A program made the position numbers and the translations under genes. Shown here piece by piece: positions 49,913 to 57,273 of a stretch of 64,000 bases of DNA (the first letter of the stretch is position 1; each line of letters starts with the position of its first letter). Under the pieces are notes generated by a model that was given only the letters and a program-made list of their open reading frames with translations, was not told the DNA's origin and searched no databases. Source of the stretch: Salipiger mangrovisoli (lineage in GTDB: Bacteria; Pseudomonadota; Alphaproteobacteria; Rhodobacterales; Rhodobacteraceae); contig NZ_JADFFK010000013.1 in the NCBI RefSeq assembly GCF_015223355.1, forward strand, positions 62,001 to 126,000, read 5' to 3'.

Positions 49913-50925
49913 CCGCCCGCAACCCCGGCCTGTGCGAAGGTGGCCATGCCGTTGTGGCATTCCAGCGCGGCGCGCAGCACGCCAAGCGCAAGCGCCGCCC
50001 CCGAGCCCTCGCCGAGCGCCATGTCGAGCGCCAGAACGGGCGTCTTGTCGAGCGCCGCAAGCAGCCGCGCGTGGCCCGGCTCGCGGCTCACGTGGCCGAC
50101 AAGGCAATGGTCCAGCAGCCGCGGGTCGGCCACGTAAAGCGGCGCGGTCGCCGCGGTGCAGATGAACCCGTCAAGGATCACCGGGATGCGCCGCGCCCGC
50201 GCCTCCAGCACCGCACCGCAGATCGCCGCCTGCTCGCGCCCGCCGAGCGCCGCGAGGATATCCAGCCCCTGCGCCCCTGCGTGGCGCGCGCAGGCCCGCC
50301 GCACCGCATCGGCCTTGCGCGCAAGGCCCGCCTCGTCCGAGCCGGTGCCGCGTCCGATCCAGTCCTCGGGCGCGCCGCCGAAGCTGGCGCAGGACAGCGC
50401 CGCCGCGATGGTGGAATTGCCGATGCCCATCTCGCCGAGGATCACCACCTGCGCCCCGGCCGAGACCGCCCCCGCGCCGCGCCGCATCTCGGCCAATGTC
50501 TCCTCGCCGGTCATCGCCGGGGCCTCGGTGATATCCGCCGTGGGCCGCTCAAGGTCGAGCGCCACCACCGACAGCTCCGCCCCCGAGACGCGGCAGAGCT
50601 GGTTGATCGCCGCCCCGCCCGCCTCGAAATTGGCAACCATCTGCGCGGTCACCTCCTGCGGGAAGGGGTTCACCCCCTGCGCGCAAACGCCGTGGTTGCC
50701 CGCGAAGACCAGCGCCTGCGCCTTTCCGATCTGCGGACGCTCGACGCCCTGCCAACCCGCCATGAACACCGCCAGGTCCTCGAGCCGTCCGAGCGAGCCC
50801 GGCGGCTTGGTCAGGCTGGCCTGCCGGTCGCGCGCCGCGCGCGCCGCGGCGGCGTCAGCCACCGGCAGCGCAGCCGCAAGTTCCGCGACTGCCGCAAGCG
50901 AGGAGACGTCAGAAAGCATGGTCAT
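49909..50925 (-). CDS. cobT: Nicotinate-nucleotide:dimethylbenzimidazole phosphoribosyltransferase
   Basis: 338 residues. It has TKPPGSLGRLEDLA, FAGNHGVCAQGVNPFPQEVT, LGEMGIGNSTIAAAL, the ribose-phosphate site around GRGTGSDEAGL, and ALDMALGEGSGAA with the catalytic Glu. It makes alpha-ribazole phosphate from dimethylbenzimidazole. It overlaps cobU by 17 nt at its start and cobS by 4 nt at its end. Confidence 0.95.
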   Translation of the reverse strand: MTMLSDVSSLAAVAELAAALPVADAAAARAARDRQASLTKPPGSLGRLEDLAVFMAGWQGVERPQIGKAQALVFAGNHGVCAQGVNPFPQEVTAQMVANFEAGGAAINQLCRVSGAELSVVALDLERPTADITEAPAMTGEETLAEMRRGAGAVSAGAQVVILGEMGIGNSTIAAALSCASFGGAPEDWIGRGTGSDEAGLARKADAVRRACARHAGAQGLDILAALGGREQAAICGAVLEARARRIPVILDGFICTAATAPLYVADPRLLDHCLVGHVSREPGHARLLAALDKTPVLALDMALGEGSGAALALGVLRAALECHNGMATFAQAGVAGG

Positions 50926-51439
50926 TCGGTTTCACCTTCACTGGATAGCCCGCCACCGCCAGCCAGACCTCGTCGCAGCTCTCTGCAACCGCCTGGTTCG
51001 TCCATCCCGCGGCATCGCGGAAGCTGCGCGCGAGCCGGTTCTCCGGGACGATTCCCGCCCCGACTTCATTGGTCACGAAAATCACGGGAGCGCGCTGCCG
51101 CGCGATCTCCTGCACCAGCGCCTGCACCTCGGCGCGCCAGTCCGCCTCGGCCAGAAGCAGGTTCGTCAGCCACAGGGTCAGGCAGTCAACGAGCCGCGGC
51201 AGAGTGCCGTCGCTCGCGCGCAGCGCGCCGCAAAGATCGCGCGGCGCATGCAAGTCCCGCCAGGCATCGCCCCGCCGCGCCCGGTGTTCGGCGATGCGCG
51301 CGGCCATCTCGTCATCGGCCTCGTAAATCTCTGCTGTGGCGATATAAATCGCCCGACCACAGGGGGCGAGAGCCCTGCGTTCGGCGATCTTGGACTTGCC
51401 GGACCGGGCTCCGCCCGTGATGAGTATCGACCTTGTCAT
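50909..51439 (-). CDS. cobU: Bifunctional adenosylcobinamide kinase/guanylyltransferase
   Basis: 176 residues from ATG 51439 (MTRSILITGGARSGKS). The P-loop GGARSGKS is at residues 9-16; the guanylyl site is around ERRALAP, and FVTNEVGAGIVPENRLARSFRD is the CobU fingerprint. It phosphorylates and then guanylylates adenosylcobinamide. The frame can extend seven codons to 51460. It is divergent from the cobC phosphatase gene across about 50 nt that must hold both promoters. Confidence 0.94.
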   Translation of the reverse strand: MTRSILITGGARSGKSKIAERRALAPCGRAIYIATAEIYEADDEMAARIAEHRARRGDAWRDLHAPRDLCGALRASDGTLPRLVDCLTLWLTNLLLAEADWRAEVQALVQEIARQRAPVIFVTNEVGAGIVPENRLARSFRDAAGWTNQAVAESCDEVWLAVAGYPVKVKPNDHAF

Positions 51440-51491
51440 TTCCGCATGGGAAAGCATCAATGTCGCAAAAAGGAAAGAGGCAAGCAGGCCA

Positions 51492-52079
51492 TTGCAGCAC
51501 GAAACACCCGGCTCGGGAGAGCTGATCCTGATCCGTCACGCCCCGATCGCCGAGCCCGGCAGGCTCTGCGGGCGCACCGATCTGCCGGCGCGGATCGCGC
51601 CCGCGCCAATCGCCGCACTGCGCGCCGCGTTGCCGCGCCCCGGCCAGCTGGTGACCAGCCCGGCGCAGCGCTGCCGCCAGACCTCCGAGGCGCTTTGGCC
51701 GGACATCGCCGCGCGCCCGGACCCGCTGCTCTGGGAACAGGATTTCGGCTCTCAGGACGGCTTGCGCATTGCCGATCTGCCCGACCTCGGGCCACTGGAT
51801 GGCCCCGATCTCGCGCTCTGGACACCCCCCGGTGGCGAGAGTTTCTCCGATCTCTGCGCCCGCGTCGGCCCCGCGCTCGCCGGCTATGGCAAGGCCGCCG
51901 CCCGCATCGCGGCGCCGGTGGTGCTGGTGGTTCATGCCGGGGTGATCCGGGCAGCCCTGTCACAGCTCTGCGCAGCGCCCCATGCGGGTCTGGTCTTCGA
52001 GATCCCGACGCTTTCGGTGACCCGGCTGCGCTGCGGCGCCGAGGGGCCATTCTCGGTGATCGAGGCAGGCCGGACATGA
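51492..52079 (+). CDS. cobC: Histidine phosphatase, alpha-ribazole phosphatase type
   Basis: 195 residues from a TTG start at 51492, chosen because the phosphatase motif LILIRHAP follows within 20 residues; upstream residues in the frame overlap cobU and are not conserved in type. The second His is in VLVVHAGVIRAALSQL, and PGGESFSDLCARV is the usual middle motif. It would remove the phosphate from alpha-ribazole phosphate or from adenosylcobalamin phosphate. It leads the rightward block with bluE, cbiB and cobD, and its TGA overlaps the next ATG by 4 nt. Confidence 0.85.
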   Translation: MQHETPGSGELILIRHAPIAEPGRLCGRTDLPARIAPAPIAALRAALPRPGQLVTSPAQRCRQTSEALWPDIAARPDPLLWEQDFGSQDGLRIADLPDLGPLDGPDLALWTPPGGESFSDLCARVGPALAGYGKAAARIAAPVVLVVHAGVIRAALSQLCAAPHAGLVFEIPTLSVTRLRCGAEGPFSVIEAGRT

Positions 52080-52870
52080 GCCGCGCCGAGGTCAGCGTCG
52101 CCGGCCATTTCGGCGAATGGCTCCAAGGGCGGCTGGGACCGCAAGGCCCGGTGGCCCTGGTGACCGTGCGCTGCCCCGCGCTGCACGTCCGCGTGCCCGG
52201 ACCTGACCCGCTGCCCTTCGACGAGCGGCAGCTCGACGCTTTTGCCTGCCAACTCGGGATCCCGGTCTGTGCGCCCGGCGCGGCCCGCAACTTCCCGCTC
52301 GGCGGCGGTGCCGGGGGCTCCACCGCGACGCTGGTCGCACTGGCGCGCGCCGCCGGCTTCGCGGGCGGCGCGGCGCGGCTCGCCGAGGCCTGCCTCGTCG
52401 TCGAAGGAGCCAGTGATCCCCTGATGTTTCCCCGGCCAGACACCCTGCTCTGGGCCTCGCGCGAGGGGCGCGTCCTTGGCCGCTTCGCGCCGCCGCCCGC
52501 CTGTGCCATCCTCGGCGGGTTCTGGGGTGCGCCGATCCCGACCGATCCCGACGACAGCAATTTCGACGATATCTCCGATCTCGCGGCGGACTGGGGCGAA
52601 GCCACTGAAACCGCCGATCTCGCCCGCTGCGCCGCCCTGGCCAGCGCCTCGGCGGACCGCTGCCGGGACCGCCGGGACGGCGCGGATGGCCCCGCCGACC
52701 CTACGCCCGATCTGGCCCGTGACCTTGGCGCGCTTGGCTGGCTGCGGGCGCACACCGGCTCTGCCCGGGGTCTTGTCTTCAGCCCCGGCACCCTGCCCCG
52801 GACCGGGGCAAGCGTGCTGGCCGAGGCGGGGTTGCAGGGCGTGATCAACTTCGGAACGGGTGGCACATGA
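52076..52870 (+). CDS. bluE: GHMP kinase, L-threonine kinase type (PduX/BluE)
   Basis: 264 residues. It starts with VSVAGHFGEWLQGRLGPQGP, the PduX/BluE opening, and has the GHMP ATP loop PLGGGAGGSTATL near residue 72; the C-terminal part carries GLVFSPGTLPRTGAS. It should phosphorylate L-threonine to give threonine phosphate for the aminopropanol arm. The place between cobC and cbiB-cobD supports this strongly. Overlaps of 4 nt on both sides. The C-terminal GHMP domain is shorter than in general GHMP kinases, as in PduX. Confidence 0.87.
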   Translation: MSRAEVSVAGHFGEWLQGRLGPQGPVALVTVRCPALHVRVPGPDPLPFDERQLDAFACQLGIPVCAPGAARNFPLGGGAGGSTATLVALARAAGFAGGAARLAEACLVVEGASDPLMFPRPDTLLWASREGRVLGRFAPPPACAILGGFWGAPIPTDPDDSNFDDISDLAADWGEATETADLARCAALASASADRCRDRRDGADGPADPTPDLARDLGALGWLRAHTGSARGLVFSPGTLPRTGASVLAEAGLQGVINFGTGGT

Positions 52871-53808
52871 GCTTTGCCCTGATGATGCTGGGCGGGATGG
52901 CGCTCGATCTCGCGATGGGCTGGCCGGCCGCGCTTTACGCGCGCATCGGGCACCCGGTGACCTGGCTCGGCCGGGCGATCACGGCGCTGGAGACAAGGCT
53001 CAACCACGGCAGCAGGGGCCGGCGCCTGTGGCTCGGCGCGCTGACCACGGCGGGGATCGTCGCTCTGGCCGCCCTGCCCGCTCTGGCCGTGCAGGCGCTG
53101 CTTCCCGAGGGGCTCGCGGGCCATGTGATCGGGGCGCTGCTGGCCTGGCCGCTGATCGCCCTGCGCTCGATGCACGATCACGTCGCGGCTGTCGCCGCCC
53201 CGCTGTCCCGAGGCGATCTCGCAGGCGCCCGCCGCGCGGTGTCGATGATCGTCGGCCGCGACCCGGCACGACTTGACGCAGCGGGCGTCGCACGGGCCGC
53301 GACGGAAAGCCTGGCCGAGAACAGTTCGGACGGGATCATCGCGCCGCTGTTCTGGGGCACGATTGCTGGATTGCCGGGCATCGCCGCCTACAAGGCGGTG
53401 AACACGCTCGATTCGATGATCGGCCACCGCACCCCGCGGTTTGAGGCCTTCGGCAAGGCAGCGGCGCGGCTCGATGACGTGGCGAACTGGATCCCTGCAC
53501 GGATCACCGGGGGGCTCTTCGCCCTGGTGGGCGGACGGCGGGCGTTCGAGGCGGTCCGGGTGATGCGCCGCGACGCGCCGAAACACCGTTCGCCCAATGC
53601 CGGATGGCCGGAGGGTGCCATGGCGGCCGCGCTGAACGTCCGGCTTTCGGGGCCGCGGGTCTATGGCGAGCGGGTCGCCGAGGAACCCTGGCTCAACCCC
53701 GATGCGCCCGATCCCCGGCCGCAGGACCTGATCCGCGCGCTGCGCCTCTACCGCCGGGCGATGGCGCTCTGCGCCCTTGCGCTCGTCGCGCTGATCCTGT
53801 TCGGGTGA
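52867..53808 (+). CDS. cbiB: Adenosylcobinamide-phosphate synthase
   Basis: 313 residues with four to five membrane helices. CbiB landmarks are HPVTWLGRAITALETRLNHG, ARRAVSMIVGRDPARLDA, TESLAENSSDGIIAPLFWG, YKAVNTLDSMIGHR and LDDVANWIPARITG. It attaches aminopropanol phosphate to adenosylcobyric acid. It overlaps bluE by 4 nt. The symbol cobD is used for it in Pseudomonas nomenclature. Confidence 0.95.
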   Translation: MSFALMMLGGMALDLAMGWPAALYARIGHPVTWLGRAITALETRLNHGSRGRRLWLGALTTAGIVALAALPALAVQALLPEGLAGHVIGALLAWPLIALRSMHDHVAAVAAPLSRGDLAGARRAVSMIVGRDPARLDAAGVARAATESLAENSSDGIIAPLFWGTIAGLPGIAAYKAVNTLDSMIGHRTPRFEAFGKAAARLDDVANWIPARITGGLFALVGGRRAFEAVRVMRRDAPKHRSPNAGWPEGAMAAALNVRLSGPRVYGERVAEEPWLNPDAPDPRPQDLIRALRLYRRAMALCALALVALILFG

Positions 53809-53813
53809 GCGCC

Positions 53814-54812
53814 ATGGACAGCCTGACCCAGACGCCCCTGCCCCGCGACCACGGCGGAAATCTCGACGCCGCGATGACCGTCTTCGGCGGCACCCGCGCC
53901 GACTGGCTCGACCTGTCGACCGGCATCAACCCGGAGCCCTACCCGGTGCTGCCTGTTCCGGCAGAGGCCTGGACGGCCCTGCCGAAGCGCTCCGACATGG
54001 AGCGCCTGATCGCTGCCGCGCGCAGCGCATATGATACGCCTGCCCGCATCGTGCCGATGAATGGCGCGCAGGGTGCGATCCAGTCGGTTCCGGCGCTTCG
54101 CTCGCCGGGGCGGGCGGTGGTTCTGGCACCCACCTACAACGAACATGCCGCCGCGCTGCGCCACTTCGGCTGGGACGTCGCCGAGGCCGCCACCCTGTCC
54201 GCGCTGGAGGGCGCCGATCTTGCGGTCGTGGTGAATCCCAACAACCCCGATGGGCGGCGCAGCCCGCCGGAGGCGCTTGGCGCGCTGGCGTTGCGGGTGG
54301 GGCACCTGGTGGTGGACGAGAGTTTTGCCGACCCCGAGCCGGAGCTTTCCATCGCGGCGCGCCTCGGTACGGCGCTGCCGAACGTCGTGGTGCTGCGCTC
54401 CTTCGGCAAGTTCTACGGGCTCGCCGGGCTCCGGCTGGGATTCGCGCTTGCGCATGGCCCGCTTGCCGAGCGGTTGGCGGAACTGGCCGGTCCCTGGCCG
54501 GTTTCGGGTCCCGCGATCGAGATCGCCTCGGCGGCGCTCGCGGACGACGCATGGCGCGCCGAGACCATGCAGCGCCTGACCGGGGATGCCGCAAGGCTCG
54601 ATGCGCTGGCACGCGGCGCGGGCTGGCAGGTCGTCGGCGGCTCTCCGCTGTTCCGCACCTACGCCTGCGACCATGCCCGCGCCGCGCAGGAAGGCCTCGC
54701 GACGCGGCGCATCTGGTCCCGCATCTTCCCCTATTCGGACAGCTGGATCCGCCTCGGCCTGCCGCCCTCGGATCGCTGGGCGCAGCTCGAGACGGCCTTC
54801 GCCGCGCTCTGA
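53814..54812 (+). CDS. cobD: Threonine-phosphate decarboxylase (PLP-dependent)
   Basis: 332 residues of aminotransferase fold type I. It opens RDHGGNLDAAMTVFGG and DLSTGINPEPYP, has VVVNPNNPDGRRS, the Asp in LVVDESFADPE and the PLP lysine in LRSFGKFYGLAGLRLGF. It makes aminopropanol phosphate from threonine phosphate, the product of the upstream kinase. Start ATG 53814; a GTG at 53805 overlapping the cbiB stop is also possible. Called cobC in Pseudomonas nomenclature. Confidence 0.93.
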   Translation: MDSLTQTPLPRDHGGNLDAAMTVFGGTRADWLDLSTGINPEPYPVLPVPAEAWTALPKRSDMERLIAAARSAYDTPARIVPMNGAQGAIQSVPALRSPGRAVVLAPTYNEHAAALRHFGWDVAEAATLSALEGADLAVVVNPNNPDGRRSPPEALGALALRVGHLVVDESFADPEPELSIAARLGTALPNVVVLRSFGKFYGLAGLRLGFALAHGPLAERLAELAGPWPVSGPAIEIASAALADDAWRAETMQRLTGDAARLDALARGAGWQVVGGSPLFRTYACDHARAAQEGLATRRIWSRIFPYSDSWIRLGLPPSDRWAQLETAFAAL

Positions 54813-54816
54813 TCTC

Positions 54817-55428
54817 TCAGAATTCCACGCCCTGCTGCGCCTTGATCCCGTCGCGGAACGGGTGCTTGATCAGCGTCATCTCGGTCACCAGGTCGGCGGC
54901 CTCGATCAGCTCGGGCTTGGCGTTGCGCCCGGTCAGGCAGACGTGGGTCATCGCGGGCTTCTCCTCCAGCAGGAAGCCAACCACCTCATCCACGTCCAGG
55001 TAGCCATAGCGCAGCGCGATGTTGATCTCGTCGAGCAGCACGAAGCGCACCTCGGGATCGAGGATTTGCGCCCGCGCGATCTGCCACCCCCGCTCTGCCG
55101 CGGCGATGTCGCGCTCACGGTCCTGCGTCTCCCAAGTGAACCCCTCGCCCGAGACGAAGAACCGGCACTCCTCGGCGAATCTCTCGCGGATCATCTTGGC
55201 CTCGCCGGTGATCCAATTGCCCTTGATAAACTGCACCACGGCGCAAGGCATGCCATGCGCGATGCAGCGCAGGATCATCCCGAAGCCCGAGGAGGACTTG
55301 CCCTTTCCGGCACCGGTATGAACGATGATCAGACCTTTCTCCTCGGTCTTTCCGGCCATCATCCGGTCGCGTGCTGCCTTGATCTTCTTCATTTTTTCCG
55401 CGTGGCGGATGTTTGCCTCGTCGCTCAA
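54817..55428 (-). CDS. cobO: Corrinoid adenosyltransferase (CobA/CobO type)
   Basis: 203 residues. P-loop HTGAGKGKSSSGFGM, then CAVVQFIKGNW, GEGFTWETQDRERDI, LLDEINIALRYGYLD and VCLTGRNAKPELIEAADLVTEM. It transfers adenosyl from ATP to the cobalt. It converges on cobD with a 4-nt gap and its promoter lies in the same 353-nt region as the riboswitch, in the opposite direction. Confidence 0.95.
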   Translation of the reverse strand: MSDEANIRHAEKMKKIKAARDRMMAGKTEEKGLIIVHTGAGKGKSSSGFGMILRCIAHGMPCAVVQFIKGNWITGEAKMIRERFAEECRFFVSGEGFTWETQDRERDIAAAERGWQIARAQILDPEVRFVLLDEINIALRYGYLDVDEVVGFLLEEKPAMTHVCLTGRNAKPELIEAADLVTEMTLIKHPFRDGIKAQQGVEF

Positions 55429-55482
55429 GCTGCTCTCTCCGGTCTTGACAGGGGTCGGATTTCCGGGCGATCTGACCCCACG

Positions 55483-55680
55483 CTGGTGCCCGTGTAAACG
55501 GGTGAAAAGGGAATGTGCAGCCGCGAGAGATCGCGGTCAGGCACAGCCGCCCCCGCGACCGTGAACGGGAAAGGGCGCTCGGAATGCCACTGGCCATCGG
55601 GCTGGGAAGGCAGAGCGTCCGTCGGGCCACAGACTGGATCTGCAGCCCTGAATTCCGTGAGCCGGGAGACCTGCCAGCCA
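55483..55680 (+). promoter_or_regulatory. Cobalamin riboswitch
   Basis: Conserved blocks appear in the right order on the plus strand: GGTGCC at the 5' end (55485-55490), GGTGAAAAGGGAA (55501-55513), GCCGCCCCCGCGACCGTGA (55546-55564), GCCACTGG and GGGAAGGC further on, and the B12 box GCCGGGAGACCTGCC (55661-55675). It lies about 100 nt before the DUF1636 ATG, so adenosylcobalamin should repress DUF1636-cobW-cobN and the genes after. 55681-55781 is the expression platform; ccggac at about 55693 and gtccgg at about 55729 could pair in the off state. The remaining 55429-55482 is the cobO leader. Confidence 0.93.
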
Positions 55681-55781
55681 TGACTTTTGAGACCGGACGG
55701 GGTGTGCCGGTGTCGGGGTGTTCCCATGTCCGGGATCCATTCCGCCGTTACCCCTGTGCGCCCAATGACGAGGCGACACGA

Positions 55782-56207
55782 ATGAAAGACTGTGCGCACA
55801 CGCGGCAGGATAGCGACACGGAGCTGCTGGTCTGCGTGACCTGCCGCCGCGCGGGGCTGACCCCGCAGGACGAGCGGCGGCCCGGCCGGATGCTCTACGA
55901 GCAGATCACCGCGCTGGCGCGGCCCGAGGGGCTGCGGATCACGCCTACCGAATGCCTGCAGAACTGCGACTTCGGCTGCACCGTCGCGCTGCGCGGAGGG
56001 GCCGGGAAATGGACCTATGTCTTCGCCAATGTCGACGAGGCGGCGCATCCCGAGATGATCCTCGCCGGGGCCGCGCAGTACCACGCCGCGCCCGACGGGG
56101 TGATCCCCTGGCGCCAGCGCCCTGAGCATTTCAAGCGCAACTGCGTCGCGCGGATCCCGCCGCTCACGCCGCCTTCCGAAGACCCCTCCCAGCAACAGGA
56201 CAGCTGA
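55782..56207 (+). CDS. DUF1636 family cysteine-rich protein
   Basis: 141 residues from ATG 55782 (MKDCAHTRQD). Cysteines are at C18-x-x-C21 and C58-x3-C62-x3-C66, a layout like thioredoxin-fold 2Fe-2S proteins. The family is seen next to cobW in many B12 loci. It is the first gene after the cobalamin riboswitch, one base before cobW, so a part in cobalt handling or in supplying reductant to the cobalt insertion step is plausible. The role is inference; no catalytic residues are known. Confidence 0.82.
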   Translation: MKDCAHTRQDSDTELLVCVTCRRAGLTPQDERRPGRMLYEQITALARPEGLRITPTECLQNCDFGCTVALRGGAGKWTYVFANVDEAAHPEMILAGAAQYHAAPDGVIPWRQRPEHFKRNCVARIPPLTPPSEDPSQQQDS

Positions 56208-56208
56208 C

Positions 56209-57267
56209 ATGGCCGATCTCTCGAAACTCCCCGTCACCGTGATCACCGGCTTTCTCGGCTCGGGCAAGACCACCCTTGTAAGCCACCTGATGCGCAACCC
56301 CGGCGGGCGGCGTCTGGCCGTGGTGGTCAACGAATTCGGCGACGTCGGGGTCGATGGCGAGATCCTGCGCGGCTGCGCGATCCCGGACTGCCCCGCCGAG
56401 AACATCGTCGAACTGGCCAACGGCTGCATCTGCTGCACCGTCGCCGACGACTTCATTCCCACCATCGAGGCGCTGCTGGCGCTGGAGCCGCGCCCCGACC
56501 ACATCCTCATCGAGACCTCCGGCCTCGCCCTGCCGAAGCCGCTGCTGAAGGCCTTCGACTGGCCGCAGATCCGCGCCCGCATCACCGTCGACGGGGTCAT
56601 TGCTCTGGCCGATGCCGAGGCCGTGGCGGCGGGCCGCTTCGCGCCGGACGTGGCGGCGGTGGATGCGCAGCGCGCCGCCGACGAGAGCCTCGACCACGAG
56701 ACCCCGCTCTCGGAGGTCTTCGAGGATCAGATCGCCTGCGCCGATCTCGTGTTGTTGACCAAGCCGGACCTCGCCGGGGCCGAGGGCGTCGCCCGCGCCC
56801 GCGAGATCATCGCCGCAGAGGCGCCCCGCCCGCTGCCGGTGATCGAAGTCGCCGAGGGCGCCGTGGACCCGCGTCTGATCCTCGGGATAGAGGCCGCCGC
56901 CGAGGATGATCTCGACGCCCGCCCGAGCCACCACGACACGCCCCATGACCACGATCACGAGGACTTTGCGTCGATCACCGTGGAGATCCCCGAACTGGCC
57001 GATCCCGCCCAACTGGTGCACGCCATCGAACCGCTGGCGCGCAGCCACAACATCCTTCGGGTGAAGGGCTACGCCGCGGTGCGCGGCAAGCCGATGCGGC
57101 TGCTGGTGCAGGCCGTCGGTGCACGGGTGCGTCACCAGTTCGACCGGCTCTGGCAGCCGGGCGAGGCGCGCACCGGGCGCCTGGTGGTGATCGCCGAGCA
57201 GGGCGACATCCGCGAGGACGAAATCCGCGCCGCGCTGCACCGCGCGGTGCTCGATGCGGTGAACTAG
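56209..57267 (+). CDS. cobW: CobW GTPase
   Basis: 352 residues. The GTPase P-loop GFLGSGKTTLV is at residues 13-23, the metal motif NGCICCTV (CxCC) follows near residue 78, and the loop between the G domain and the CobW C-terminal domain has SHHDTPHDHDHED (about 240-252), a likely metal-binding stretch. CobW is thought to deliver cobalt to cobaltochelatase. It sits under the riboswitch and directly before cobN. Confidence 0.95.
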   Translation: MADLSKLPVTVITGFLGSGKTTLVSHLMRNPGGRRLAVVVNEFGDVGVDGEILRGCAIPDCPAENIVELANGCICCTVADDFIPTIEALLALEPRPDHILIETSGLALPKPLLKAFDWPQIRARITVDGVIALADAEAVAAGRFAPDVAAVDAQRAADESLDHETPLSEVFEDQIACADLVLLTKPDLAGAEGVARAREIIAAEAPRPLPVIEVAEGAVDPRLILGIEAAAEDDLDARPSHHDTPHDHDHEDFASITVEIPELADPAQLVHAIEPLARSHNILRVKGYAAVRGKPMRLLVQAVGARVRHQFDRLWQPGEARTGRLVVIAEQGDIREDEIRAALHRAVLDAVN

Positions 57268-57273
57268 GCCGCC

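Noticed and set aside
46659-50060. 1133-codon minus-strand frame opposite the AceE-like gene
   Set aside because: Its Arg/Gly/His-rich composition is typical of antisense frames in GC-rich DNA, and cobS and the AceE-like gene explain the region.
54808-54821. Terminator between cobD and cobO
   Set aside because: Only a 5-bp stem (TCTGA/TCAGA) with no further support; too weak to list.
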